DNA of 43,796 nucleotides from Omnitrophica WOR_2 bacterium RIFOXYA2_FULL_38_17 (GCA_001805965.1 MHHG01000034.1:1-43796); one strand, 5' to 3'; shown: positions 32,195 through 40,071, counted from the stretch's first letter. Notes: generated from the letters alone by a model not told the origin. A program made the numbers and translations.

Positions 32195-32935
32195 TTATAT
32201 TGCCATTCCACCATCAACCACGATAGTCTGACCTGTGATATAATCAGCTTCACTCGATGCTAAAAATAAACATGCATTGGCGACATCTTTTGGGGTGCCA
32301 AGCTTTCCAAGCGGGATTGTTTTAAAAATTTCTTCACGAGCTTTATCCGTCAGCTTGTCAGTCATGTCAGACTGAATAAATCCGGGCGCGACAGCATTTG
32401 ATGTGATTCCTCTTGATGAAAATTCTTTTGCTATTGATTTAGTGAACCCAATTATTCCTGCTTTGCTAGCAGAATAATTTGCTTGACCGGCATTCCCAGT
32501 AATTCCAATGATCGAAGCGATGTTGATGATTTTGCCCTTTTTTGCTCTCAACATACTTTTTGTTACAGCTTTTGTGCAACAAAAAACACCTTTTAAATTA
32601 GTGTTTAATACGGCGTCCCATTCGTTTTCACTCATACGAAGCAGCAAATTGTCTTTTGTTATGCCCGCATTGTTAACTAATATATCAATCCGCGAATAAT
32701 TGTCAAGAATTTTATTAATCATTTCTTCGACGCTTTTCATGCTAGTAACATCACAGGCAAAACTTGACGAATTAAACCCTTCTTTTTTGAACTCTTCAGA
32801 TGTTGCTTCTGCGGATGCTGCATTAATATCTGAAATTATTACTGTTGCGCCCTCATTCGCAAATGTTTTGGCAATTTCTTTTCCAATACCGCGGGCTGAA
32901 CCTGTAATCAAAACTACTTGGTCTTTTAATCGCAT
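32195..32935 (-). CDS. fabG: 3-oxoacyl-[acyl-carrier-protein] reductase
   Basis: 246 residues, classical short-chain dehydrogenase. ITGSARGIGKEIA binds NADPH, NNAGITKD is the structural motif, and Ser141, Tyr154 and Lys158 (YSASK) are the catalytic triad. C-terminal ITGQTIVVDGGMAI is typical of FabG. It reduces beta-ketoacyl-ACP. It is the first gene after the promoter at 32995-33022 and has AAAGGGAAG before the ATG. Confidence 0.97.
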   Translation of the reverse strand: MRLKDQVVLITGSARGIGKEIAKTFANEGATVIISDINAASAEATSEEFKKEGFNSSSFACDVTSMKSVEEMINKILDNYSRIDILVNNAGITKDNLLLRMSENEWDAVLNTNLKGVFCCTKAVTKSMLRAKKGKIINIASIIGITGNAGQANYSASKAGIIGFTKSIAKEFSSRGITSNAVAPGFIQSDMTDKLTDKAREEIFKTIPLGKLGTPKDVANACLFLASSEADYITGQTIVVDGGMAI

Positions 32936-32994
32936 TATGTCTTCCCTTTATTATCTATTATTGAATTCTAATTATTTTGCTCATGCTTCGGAAT

Positions 32995-33022
32995 ATAATA
33001 TCAACATTATATTAATATTCAA
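32995..33022 (-). promoter_or_regulatory. Candidate promoter of the fabG operon
   Basis: On the minus strand TTGAAT (33022-33017), 16-base spacer, TATTAT (33000-32995). The start site would be about 50 bases before fabG. It lies just after the fxsA stop (33030), and separates the fab genes from the folate genes. Confidence 0.55.
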
Positions 33023-33029
33023 GAAAAAA

Positions 33030-33464
33030 CTAATTAATATCTATATCATTATATTCCTTATTATAATTATTAGATGGAGAAACTCTTATCGCTTGCCCGT
33101 TTTTTAACATTGATTCAAATTTGTTTCTAAGAAGATATTTAATAAGGCTTCTTGTTAAAGGTATTAGTAAAAATATGCCTAAAATGTCTGTAACGAATCC
33201 TGGTGTTAAAAGAAGGATTCCTCCAACAAGTATCATGAGCCCATCCATTAGTTCTGAACTAGGCATAATGCCTTGATTAAGAGAGGTTTGTATCTTGTTA
33301 AGTACCAGAAAACCCTGGAATCGAGCTAAATAAGCACCTGTAACTCCGGTTATAATGATGATCATCATGGTGTTAATTGCGCCAATATGAGATCCCACCT
33401 TTATAAGAATAGCAAGTTCAATTGCTGGTAATAATGTGAAAAGTAAAATCATATATACAAACAT
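33030..33464 (-). CDS. fxsA: FxsA family membrane protein
   Basis: 144 residues. Helices at about 5-22 (MILLFTLLPAIELAILIKVG), 27-47 and a broader region at about 70-108 (MILVGGILLLTPGFVTDILG, then FLLIPLTRSLIKYLL) follow the FxsA pattern, notably the TPGFVTD loop. In E. coli, FxsA affects exclusion of phage T7 by the F plasmid; its normal job is unknown. It lies 3 bases after folB. The C-terminal tail is charged and short. An alternative start four codons in (MILLFT) is possible. Confidence 0.88.
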   Translation of the reverse strand: MFVYMILLFTLLPAIELAILIKVGSHIGAINTMMIIIITGVTGAYLARFQGFLVLNKIQTSLNQGIMPSSELMDGLMILVGGILLLTPGFVTDILGIFLLIPLTRSLIKYLLRNKFESMLKNGQAIRVSPSNNYNKEYNDIDIN

Positions 33465-33467
33465 GGT

Positions 33468-33821
33468 TTAGGCTCTTTTCCTTGTTTTTGTGATAGAAAC
33501 AGAGTCTGAATGGGATAAAGCATTTGGCTTCTCTATTTGTACAGCAGTTTCAATAATAACCCTATTTTCCATAATAAGATCGATTAAAGATGTGGAAAGT
33601 CTTTCCAGAAGATAAAATTGTGAGTTTTCACAGAATGCTTTTACTGTGTTTTCAATTTCTTTGTAATTTACAGCATCTTTTAAATTATCAGACGTACTTG
33701 CAATAGAATCATCATAAGTAAAATCAATGTTTATAATAATCTCCTGTTTGTTTTTTCTTTCATAGGAGTTTGTTCCTATGATAGTTTTAACCTTTAAGTT
33801 CTTTATGGTTATTGTTGTCAT
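33468..33821 (-). CDS. folB: Dihydroneopterin aldolase
   Basis: 117 residues. ITIKNLKVKTIIGTNSYERK, INIDFTYDDSIASTSDNLKD, AVNYKEIENTVKAF and the closing DSVSITKTRKRA match FolB, with the conserved Glu in the first motif and the Tyr in NYKEI. It splits dihydroneopterin into hydroxymethyl-dihydropterin, the substrate of FolK (encoded in the arg-lys run). It starts 36 bases after folE, the preceding pathway enzyme. Confidence 0.9.
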   Translation of the reverse strand: MTTITIKNLKVKTIIGTNSYERKNKQEIIINIDFTYDDSIASTSDNLKDAVNYKEIENTVKAFCENSQFYLLERLSTSLIDLIMENRVIIETAVQIEKPNALSHSDSVSITKTRKRA

Positions 33822-33857
33822 CAGGTAAAAGCTTTTTAGATGTATATTTTTAAAAAA

Positions 33858-34397
33858 TTATTTAATCAAAGTTAGAAATTCTGATCTTGTTGAGCCTTCG
33901 CTCCTGAAAAGTCCAAGCATACATGAAGTTATCATACTGGAATTCTGTTTTTCAACACCACGCATCATTGTGCAAAGATGCTTTGCTTCAATAACTACCC
34001 CAACACCCTTAGCTTGAGTGTGTTCCATTATTGTTTCAGCGATCTGTTTTGTCAGGTTTTCCTGTACCTGAAGGCGTCTGGAAAACATATCTACGATCCT
34101 GGCGAATTTTGACAGTCCTAATATCTTTCCATCTGGAAGGTAGCCTATATGACATTTGCCGAAAAATGGCAGAAGATGGTGTTCACAAAGCGAATATACT
34201 TCAATATCCTTAACGATTATCATCTCATCGTTATCTGATTCAAAAATAGCATTATTAACGATTTCTTTGATATCATCGTTGTAGCCTTTTGTAAGATATT
34301 TAAAAGCATTTGCCGCTCTTTTTGGCGTATTTTTAAGCCCTTCTCTATTAATATTTTCCCCGATGGACTTCAGTATATCCTTGTAATAGTTCTCCAT
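33858..34397 (-). CDS. folE: GTP cyclohydrolase I, zinc type
   Basis: 179 residues. The zinc ligands Cys71, His74 (in [10 protein letters not shown]) and Cys142 (in [10 protein letters not shown]) are present, so this is the ordinary zinc-dependent Fol[25 protein letters not shown] is the family signature. It makes dihydroneopterin triphosphate from GTP, the first pterin of folate synthesis. AGGAG precedes the start, and a strong promoter lies at 34428-34456. Confidence 0.98.
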   Translation of the reverse strand: MENYYKDILKSIGENINREGLKNTPKRAANAFKYLTKGYNDDIKEIVNNAIFESDNDEMIIVKDIEVYSLCEHHLLPFFGKCHIGYLPDGKILGLSKFARIVDMFSRRLQVQENLTKQIAETIMEHTQAKGVGVVIEAKHLCTMMRGVEKQNSSMITSCMLGLFRSEGSTRSEFLTLIK

Positions 34398-34427
34398 ATG
34401 CTCTTCTCCTAATAAATGATTAGCCGC

Positions 34428-34456
34428 ATAATAACATAGTGCAAATTGTATGTCAA
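34428..34456 (-). promoter_or_regulatory. Promoter of folE-folB-fxsA
   Basis: On the minus strand a perfect TTGACA (34456-34451), 17-base spacer and TATTAT (34433-34428). The start site falls about 23 bases before the folE start, leaving room for its AGGAG. It lies in the divergent gap with the histidinol phosphatase gene. Confidence 0.75.
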
Positions 34457-34497
34457 AATATAAAATCGATTTTAATCAATTTTTATAAAAAAAGTAG

Positions 34498-34527
34498 CTG
34501 ATATTCCTTTTAATGATACAATATACT
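34498..34527 (+). promoter_or_regulatory. Candidate promoter of the histidinol phosphatase gene, leaderless type
   Basis: CTGATA (34498-34503), 18-base spacer and TATACT (34522-34527), which ends 5 bases before the ATG at 34533. There is no Shine-Dalgarno sequence. The -35 match is only four of six. Confidence 0.4.
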
Positions 34528-34532
34528 CAATT

Positions 34533-35336
34533 ATGAGCATTATTTCAGATTATCACATACATACTAAGTTGTGCGGACATGCTACTGGTGAATTATCAGA
34601 GTATGCTGACCAGGCTATTAAAATAGGATTGAAAGAAATTGGAATTTCTGATCACGCCCCACTGGTTTCTCATGAAGACCCTACTATAACTATGAGCATG
34701 GAAGACCTTCCTGTTTACCATAAAATGATCGAAGGCTTAAAGAGCCAATATAGTGACAGATTATTGATTAAATTTGGTGTTGAAGCTGATTTTATTGAAG
34801 GCTATGAAGAGAAAACAAAAGCTATTTTGGGCGGCTATCCTTATGATTATGTTATAGGCTCCGTACATTATGTTGATATGTGGGGCGTTGATAACCCTGA
34901 TGAACAGTATAAATGGAAAGAAAAAAAAATAAATAATGTGTATAGGGCTTATCATAAGAATCTTCAAAAATGTGCTTTGAGCGGGATGTATGATATTATG
35001 GGCCACGTGGACTTGGTTAAAAAATATGGCCATAGGCCTGATGAAGATATATCTGACGTTGTTAAGGAAACTGCAAGGGTTTTTAAAGAAAGTAATGTAG
35101 TAATTGAAATAAATACTTCAGGATTAAGAAAGCCGGCTGCAGAAATCTATCCCTCTTTATCAGATTTAAAGATCTATTGTGCTGCTGGTGTTCATATTGT
35201 TTTTGGATCTGATTCACATGCCCCATACGAAGTAGGCTGTGATTATGATAAAGCGCTTATATATGCTAAATCGGCCGGATATAAAGAGTATGCTCTTTTT
35301 AAGAAAAGAAAAATAGATAGGCTAGTCGAGCTTTAA
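34533..35336 (+). CDS. hisK: PHP-family histidinol-phosphatase
   Basis: 267 residues. DYHIHTKLCGHATG carries the metal-binding His8 and His10, EIGISDHAP the next His, and VIGSVHYVD, IMGHVDLVKKYG and FGSDSHAPYEVG the remaining ligands of the three-metal site. It would dephosphorylate histidinol phosphate in histidine synthesis, as HisK of Gram-positive bacteria does; no his genes are nearby. Other PHP phosphoesterases have a similar core, so the substrate is inferred from overall similarity. It is the only plus-strand gene of the first 38 kb. Confidence 0.85.
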   Translation: MSIISDYHIHTKLCGHATGELSEYADQAIKIGLKEIGISDHAPLVSHEDPTITMSMEDLPVYHKMIEGLKSQYSDRLLIKFGVEADFIEGYEEKTKAILGGYPYDYVIGSVHYVDMWGVDNPDEQYKWKEKKINNVYRAYHKNLQKCALSGMYDIMGHVDLVKKYGHRPDEDISDVVKETARVFKESNVVIEINTSGLRKPAAEIYPSLSDLKIYCAAGVHIVFGSDSHAPYEVGCDYDKALIYAKSAGYKEYALFKKRKIDRLVEL

Positions 35337-35350
35337 ACGGGAATGTTTTT

Positions 35351-35599
35351 TTATCCAGAAAATTTATTGAATAACCAAGCTATTATGATGCCTCCAATAA
35401 CTCCATCAAGAAACCCCCAGAGCCCACCAATAAGTACTCCAGTTGGAGTTGATCTAAACCCTATATAGACTGAAGATATTGTTTCTACCATTTTGTTTGC
35501 CCAGTTGTACTTTGTCGCCAAAGCTCCTATTGTTACAATGCAGAAACTCCAAAGAAGGCCAAAATGGATGCTGAATGTTCTTATGTCAAGTTTTGACAT
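35351..35599 (-). CDS. Small membrane protein of the holin-like type
   Basis: 82 residues with two transmembrane segments (about 10-28, SIHFGLLWSFCIVTIGALA, and about 53-76, TGVLIGGLWGFLDGVIGGII), each containing a Trp. The pattern (IHFGLLW, then YIGFRSTPTGVLIGGLWGF) is that of a small family often labelled bacteriophage holin in databases, found in many bacteria without phages. It is the last gene of a five-gene run with an entericidin-like lipoprotein and converges on hisK with 14 bases between stops. The lysis role is unproven; a structural membrane protein is equally possible. Confidence 0.65.
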   Translation of the reverse strand: MSKLDIRTFSIHFGLLWSFCIVTIGALATKYNWANKMVETISSVYIGFRSTPTGVLIGGLWGFLDGVIGGIIIAWLFNKFSG

Positions 35600-35617
35600 T
35601 TTAAATGTATTTGCAAG

Positions 35618-36298
35618 TTAAAAATTGAAGTGCATGCCGATAGAAAAAGCTTTTGCATCAATAAACTGTCCTTCGATGTTTATCCAAGTCCTTTCGTTTA
35701 TTTTAATATCGCCTCCGGCTATAATACCGATGCTATTTGTAAGATCAGATTTTTTACGGTTTCTTTCGTCATTCACCCAGTGAATATAGTCTGTTCGTGA
35801 CCAGCGAAATCCAAGATAAGGAGTGATTTTAGAAGTTTTAATTGACCCGAGAAATGAAAGTTGCCAATCATCGAGCACAGCTTTATGCTTTGTTTCATCT
35901 ACTTTTTGGGAATATGGATGAACGCTTATATGCTGGAATCCGAAAACGTATTTTGTCTTGGGGTTTTCATAAAGTTTTATCCTGAAGCCATATCCGCCGC
36001 TCATATATGAAGGATATACAATTTCGTTCCCGATATCCGGTTTTTGCTTTATGTTTCCTGCTCCGCCTTTTAGATCTAATGACAACCAATCAAAGATCCC
36101 ATAAGAAATGTTGATAAAATGCTGCAAACTGCTTACTTCACCGTGTTCCTGCTCAAGTTTTCTTTCCAATATAGAATAAGTTTGAGCGCCAATGAAAATT
36201 TGGTTCTTTTCTGGCTGTTTGGTTCCATATGAAGGTGCAGATTCGCAAAAAGAAGAGCTCAATAGGAATAAAAACAATACAAAAAATATTCTTTTCAT
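35618..36298 (-). CDS. Predicted outer-membrane beta-barrel protein
   Basis: 226 residues. A signal peptide (MKRIFFVLFLFLLSSSFCES) is followed by alternating amphipathic strands such as QIFIGAQTYSILERKL, GFRIKLYENPKTKYVFGFQH and TWINIEGQFIDAKAFSIGMH, and the protein ends in Phe (HFNF), the signal recognised by the BAM machine. The number of strands cannot be fixed by eye but 8-10 fits the length. Porin-like or adhesin-like function is not indicated. It starts 12 bases after the entericidin-like gene with no clear ribosome-binding site, so it may rely on coupling. Confidence 0.75.
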   Translation of the reverse strand: MKRIFFVLFLFLLSSSFCESAPSYGTKQPEKNQIFIGAQTYSILERKLEQEHGEVSSLQHFINISYGIFDWLSLDLKGGAGNIKQKPDIGNEIVYPSYMSGGYGFRIKLYENPKTKYVFGFQHISVHPYSQKVDETKHKAVLDDWQLSFLGSIKTSKITPYLGFRWSRTDYIHWVNDERNRKKSDLTNSIGIIAGGDIKINERTWINIEGQFIDAKAFSIGMHFNF

Positions 36299-36310
36299 TT
36301 TTATTAATAG

Positions 36311-36445
36311 CTAGTTTTTGTTCAAAACGTCTTTAATGTTTCTTCCAGTATTCTCTATATCTTGAGCAAAACCCTTGAAAGTTTCACAACCTGTTAAAGT
36401 TGTTGCAAGAGATAAAAGAACAATTAATAACATGAATCTTTTCAT
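36311..36445 (-). CDS. Entericidin-like small lipoprotein
   Basis: A 44-residue gene that is easily missed because of its size. The signal peptide MKRFMLLIVLLSLATTLTGC ends in a lipobox (LTGC, Cys20), followed by ETFKGFAQDIENTGRNIKDV, the pattern of the EcnA/EcnB entericidin family (Gly before a helix with an acid and Gly spaced). AAAGGAG lies 8 bases before the ATG. Entericidins are paired lipoproteins with bacteriolytic activity regulated by stationary phase in enterobacteria; only one is seen here. It lies 3 bases after the secreted-protein gene and 12 before the barrel gene, in one probable operon. Confidence 0.82.
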   Translation of the reverse strand: MKRFMLLIVLLSLATTLTGCETFKGFAQDIENTGRNIKDVLNKN

Positions 36446-36448
36446 TGC

Positions 36449-37099
36449 CTACTCCTTTCTGTCTTCTGAAGGGATTGTTTCAGTAAAAACAATACTGTCC
36501 TCAACTGTCTTTAAGACAAATTTAAAATCATCCCAGCTTTCTTTTGGGTAAACGGAGAATAATATTCCATAAAGAGCTGAGCCATCTATCAAGAAATAAT
36601 CCGAACGTCTCATATCAGGTTCTGTTTTTGAAAATGCCTTGACCTTGATAGCATTTTTGTTCGCGAACTTCACATCTTCCATTTTAAAACCATCTGCATA
36701 AAGGTTTCTTTGTTCAAGAAATTCAAACGAAATTTGATGAGCAAAGGTTATTTTAGAATCAATCTTTGCAAAAGTTAAAATGACTGAAGGGGTATTTGAT
36801 ATTGTAACAAAAATATTGTTATCAATATCCTGGATGGTCCAGTGCGGGTCACAGGAAAATTTAATGCCAAACTTGTCAATTGTGCAAGTGATCAATTCAG
36901 AATCATTTAATCGCTTAATAGTTTTAATGGCAGGCTTTGTTTCGTTGCTTTGATTTGAAGGATTTACCTTTGAATCCTTGTTTTCAGGAACATCTAAATA
37001 AATACCAAAACATTTTGAAGGTAGAGATAAAATCAGTAATGAACAAAAAACAATTGTTTTATAGATCAGTTTTGAATACATTTTAGATCGGTAAGGCAT
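36449..37099 (-). CDS. Secreted protein of unknown function, PsbP/Mog1-like pattern
   Basis: 216 residues. A signal peptide (about 9-32, LIYKTIVFCSLLILSLPSKC) is followed by a Ser/Asn/Lys-rich linker (about 36-62). Residues about 70-208 show a run of strands and helices starting FGIKFSCDPHWTIQDIDNN, then VTISNTPSVILTFAKI, and ending in TVEDSIVF. This FxxPxW start, a central edge strand and a closing helix ending in SIxF resemble the Mog1/PsbP fold; that is a visual impression, not a search result. Two cysteines near 72 and 82 could form a disulfide. It overlaps the response regulator by one base (TAATG). Confidence 0.6.
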   Translation of the reverse strand: MPYRSKMYSKLIYKTIVFCSLLILSLPSKCFGIYLDVPENKDSKVNPSNQSNETKPAIKTIKRLNDSELITCTIDKFGIKFSCDPHWTIQDIDNNIFVTISNTPSVILTFAKIDSKITFAHQISFEFLEQRNLYADGFKMEDVKFANKNAIKVKAFSKTEPDMRRSDYFLIDGSALYGILFSVYPKESWDDFKFVLKTVEDSIVFTETIPSEDRKE

Positions 37100-37473
37100 T
37101 AGTTTAGGTCAAGGACTTTCTTAATTGATCTGTATAAGGTATATTCCATTAAGTTCTTTGTTGTGAACAAGTCAACACCTGCTTCACTTGCAAGTTTTAT
37201 ATTAAGAGGTTCTTCTATTCCTGTAAGTATCAAAACTTTTATATCTGGCTTGAGGGCTTTTATCCTTTTACATGTTTCAAAACCATCAATACCAGGCATT
37301 CTTATATCTAATATCGCAAGATCGATATCATTATCCGATGCTTTCTTTATTCCTTCTTCACCGGATTTTGCGGTAAAAGTTTCTAAAAGACCATTTTCTT
37401 TTTCAAGGATATTCTTAGCCAACAACAAGTCTGTATTGTTGTCATCAACAATTAGTATTTTTTTACGTATCAA
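37099..37473 (-). CDS. Single-domain response regulator
   Basis: 124 residues. Only a receiver domain is present: IRKKILIVDDN with the acidic pair Asp10/Asp11, the phosphoacceptor Asp56 in AILDIRMPGIDG, Thr in VLILTGIEE and the Lys in FTTKNLM. With no output domain, it is a CheY/Spo0F-type relay or acts by protein binding. No histidine kinase is nearby. The TTG at 37473 is chosen because GGAG lies 5 bases before it; a GTG two codons upstream overlaps that GGAG. It is the first gene of the run that continues with the secreted protein, the lipoprotein, the barrel and the holin-like protein. Confidence 0.88.
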   Translation of the reverse strand: MIRKKILIVDDNNTDLLLAKNILEKENGLLETFTAKSGEEGIKKASDNDIDLAILDIRMPGIDGFETCKRIKALKPDIKVLILTGIEEPLNIKLASEAGVDLFTTKNLMEYTLYRSIKKVLDLN

Positions 37474-37557
37474 GAGCACTCCTTTTTAAATCTATCGTAA
37501 AATTACAGTATCCAAAAATCAAATATAGTAACAAGTTTAACACATTTAATAAATTTA

Positions 37558-38775
37558 TCAATTAGAAGAAAAAAATTTACCAATGTATTCTTCTAGGATG
37601 TTTATGAACTTATCTTTAATTTTAGGGCCTTTTAAAACAGCAACTTTTTGACCATTTGCAAAAACAGGAGCAGTCGGTTCTTCTGTTTTGCCAGGCAAGC
37701 TTATACCGATATCAGCATGTTTGCTTTCACCGGGGCCGTTAACAACACAACCCATAACAGCAATTGTAAGCGCCTCTATTCCAGGATATTTTTCTTTCCA
37801 GGATGGCAAGTTCTTTTTTATATGTGCTTTAATATCTTTTGCAAGCTCTTGATAAAGGCTTGTGTCTGTTCTGCCGCAGCCAGGACAGCTTATTACGGAT
37901 GGTTTGAAACGCTGCAGTCCCATTGATTGAAGAAGTGTTTTGCAAGCTTCAACTTCAAGAGACCGCTTTGCTCCGGGCTCCGGGGTCAAAGATATACGAA
38001 TGGTATCTCCTATTCCTTGATGAAGAAGGATCGCGAGAGCAGCCGAACTGGATATTAGTCCTTCAATGCCTCCCCCGGCTTCAGTAAGGCCTAAATGAAG
38101 GGCATAGTTGCATTCTTTTGCGAGGCGGCTATAAACGTTGACCATGTCCTCCAATAAAGACATTTTTACGCTAAGAACTAGCTGGTCTTTTCTTAGCCCT
38201 ATCCTTTCTGCGTATTTCGCGCTTTGCAAGGCGCTTTTTATCATTGCTTCAATAATGACATTTTTATTATCTTCCGCGCTTCTTTCTGGGCTTTGATGCA
38301 TTAGTTCTGCAAGGAGCTCCTGGTCAAGTGATCCCCAATTTACGCCTATCCTTACAGGTTTGTTGTATTTTATTGCTGTTTTTATAAAACTTTCGAAATT
38401 TTTATCCTGAGTTTTGCCTTTACCGATATTCCCGGGATTTATCCGGTATTTGTCAAGCGATTCTGCGCATCCGGGATATTTATTGAGAAGTATGTGGCCG
38501 TTAAAATGAAAATCTCCAATTATCGGTGTCTCGATGCCCTTTTTGCGTAAAGATTGGACTATGCTTGGCACTGCTTTAGCAGAATCGTCATTGTTAACGG
38601 TTAACCTTACCATTTGAGATCCAGCCTCAATTAGTTCATGAATTTGAGATAAGGTTTTTTTGATATCTGCTGTTGGGGTATTTGTCATTGATTGAATGAC
38701 AATGGGATGATCGCTGCCTAATAAAACATTTCCGATTTCGACTGTGGGTGTTTTTCTTCTGATAGATTTGACCAT
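37558..38775 (-). CDS. ispG: HMB-PP synthase, flavodoxin or ferredoxin dependent
   Basis: 405 residues. The N-terminal TIM barrel (VEIGNVLLGSDHPIVIQSMT, then GIGDTIRISLTPEP) precedes the [4Fe-4S] domain, whose ligands lie in SCPGCGRTD and GCVVNGPGE. It turns methylerythritol cyclodiphosphate into HMB-PP in the MEP isoprenoid pathway. It is divergent from ispH, the next and last step, and the two -10 boxes overlap at 38804-38811. A ferredoxin gene after ispH is a possible electron donor. No strong ribosome-binding site is visible near the ATG. Confidence 0.97.
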   Translation of the reverse strand: MVKSIRRKTPTVEIGNVLLGSDHPIVIQSMTNTPTADIKKTLSQIHELIEAGSQMVRLTVNNDDSAKAVPSIVQSLRKKGIETPIIGDFHFNGHILLNKYPGCAESLDKYRINPGNIGKGKTQDKNFESFIKTAIKYNKPVRIGVNWGSLDQELLAELMHQSPERSAEDNKNVIIEAMIKSALQSAKYAERIGLRKDQLVLSVKMSLLEDMVNVYSRLAKECNYALHLGLTEAGGGIEGLISSSAALAILLHQGIGDTIRISLTPEPGAKRSLEVEACKTLLQSMGLQRFKPSVISCPGCGRTDTSLYQELAKDIKAHIKKNLPSWKEKYPGIEALTIAVMGCVVNGPGESKHADIGISLPGKTEEPTAPVFANGQKVAVLKGPKIKDKFINILEEYIGKFFSSN

Positions 38776-38783
38776 AATCTTAG

Positions 38784-38811
38784 TTTACTAATGTTCCTTA
38801 CATGTTATAAT
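38784..38811 (+). promoter_or_regulatory. Promoter of ispH-fdx-murB
   Basis: TTTACT (38784-38789), 16-base spacer and a perfect TATAAT (38806-38811). RNA would begin about 57 bases before the ispH start at 38876. Confidence 0.62.
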
Positions 38812-38831
38812 CACCAAAGAGATTTTTTCAG
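38804..38831 (-). promoter_or_regulatory. Candidate promoter of ispG, overlapping that of ispH
   Basis: On the minus strand CTGAAA (38831-38826), 16-base spacer, TATAAC (38809-38804). The -10 box overlaps the -10 box of the plus-strand promoter, so polymerase could not hold both at once. Confidence 0.42.
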
Positions 38832-38875
38832 TGGACAACTTCGAGTAATTATAGACAGTATTAAAGGTGAATTCA

Positions 38876-39796
38876 ATGGATATTTATTTAGCAAAAACTC
38901 AAGGATTCTGTGCGGGAGTATCCTATGCAGTCAGTATTGTGGAAAACGCACTGAAGAAATATGGATCTCCCCTTTATGTTTATCATGAAATCGTTCACAA
39001 TACTTTCGTTGTCTCACAATTTAAAGATCAGGGTGTTATTTTTGTTGAGGATGTTAAGGATGTCCCAAAAGGCAACAGAATTATTTTTTCTGCGCATGGA
39101 GTTCCCCCGTCTTCGATCAAAGAGGCAAAGGAAAGGAATTTAAAGATAATTGATGCAACGTGTCCGCTTGTGACAAAGGTCCATAAAGAAGCTGTTAATT
39201 TTTCTAAGGAAAAATATGAAGTGATTTTGATCGGACATAAAGAGCACCAGGAGGTTATTGGGACATCAGGATATGTTGAGCCAAAATATCTTCATAAGGT
39301 TGAGAAAGAATCTGATATTGAAAGCCTCGATATTGATGCAGAGTCAAAGACAGCTTATATAACGCAAACAACACTTTCAGTTGATGAGACAAAGCAAATG
39401 ATAGATAAGCTAAAGAATAAATATCCATCTCTCGTTGGACCCGCGAAGTCAGATCTATGTTATGCTACGCAAAATAGACAAGATGCTGTGAAGGAATTGG
39501 CAGAATTTTGTGATATTATTATAATTTGCGGCTCCCCAAACAGCTCTAATAGCAATCGTTTAAGGGAAACAGGAAAAAATCTGGGGATCGAAAGCTATAT
39601 CGTTGATAGTGCAGATGAGTTTGATTTAAGTATTCTTAAGAACAAAAATAAGGTTGGCATTAGCTCAGGGGCTTCTGTTCCTAGGGTAATTGTTGAAAAA
39701 TTAGTTAATCTGATTAAAAAGAAATATCCTGATTCGATTGTGCATATATTCAAAAATCCTGAGGAGAACATTGATTTCAAACTTCCTGAGATTTGA
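38876..39796 (+). CDS. ispH: HMB-PP reductase
   Basis: 306 residues from the ATG at 38876 (AAAGGTG 6 bases before it; an earlier GTG is less likely). The [4Fe-4S] ligands Cys12, Cys96 and Cys195, the substrate histidines His41, His74 and His124 and the proton-relay Glu126 all fall at their family positions. It makes IPP and DMAPP from HMB-PP, the last MEP step. The order ispH-ferredoxin-murB on this strand is likely an operon; the ferredoxin begins 20 bases after the stop. Confidence 0.98.
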   Translation: MDIYLAKTQGFCAGVSYAVSIVENALKKYGSPLYVYHEIVHNTFVVSQFKDQGVIFVEDVKDVPKGNRIIFSAHGVPPSSIKEAKERNLKIIDATCPLVTKVHKEAVNFSKEKYEVILIGHKEHQEVIGTSGYVEPKYLHKVEKESDIESLDIDAESKTAYITQTTLSVDETKQMIDKLKNKYPSLVGPAKSDLCYATQNRQDAVKELAEFCDIIIICGSPNSSNSNRLRETGKNLGIESYIVDSADEFDLSILKNKNKVGISSGASVPRVIVEKLVNLIKKKYPDSIVHIFKNPEENIDFKLPEI

Positions 39797-39816
39797 AGTA
39801 ATAGGAAAGGTCTTGT

Positions 39817-40071
39817 ATGGCAAAATTAATTATCGATAAAATTGAATATGATTTGCCTGATGGATTTAGCATTGCTGAAGCATGTCGAAGCGCCGGAGTT
39901 CCTTTTAATTGCAATACAGGCGTATGCGGTAGCTGTCAAATAAAAGTATTGGAAGGTGCCGAGAATCTTGATGACCTGCATTTGGAGGAGATTGATTTTG
40001 GTATGGATAAGCATAATCGGTTAGGCTGTATGTGTGTTATTAACAGTGGGACCGTAATAATAACTTTTTAA
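39817..40071 (+). CDS. Plant-type [2Fe-2S] ferredoxin
   Basis: 84 residues. Ligands Cys32, Cys37, Cys40 (CNTGVCGSC) and Cys71 give the C-x4-C-x2-C...C layout of plant and adrenodoxin-like ferredoxins; Cys23 and Cys73 are extra. The beta-grasp scaffold is complete (KLIIDKIEYDLPDGFSI, then NRLGCMCVI). An AGGAAAGG ribosome-binding site precedes the ATG. It carries electrons to an unnamed partner. The position between ispH and murB, next to ispG, makes the MEP enzymes the best guess, without proof. Confidence 0.93.
   Translation: MAKLIIDKIEYDLPDGFSIAEACRSAGVPFNCNTGVCGSCQIKVLEGAENLDDLHLEEIDFGMDKHNRLGCMCVINSGTVIITF

Noticed and set aside
34462..34473. Perfect 12-base palindrome AAAATCGATTTT between folE and hisK
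   Set aside because: Short and A+T-rich; near but not overlapping the folE promoter. No evidence for an operator beyond its symmetry.
35351..35599. Holin-like protein as sign of a prophage
   Set aside because: No integrase, capsid, tail or lysin gene lies nearby, and this small family is found as single genes in many genomes.
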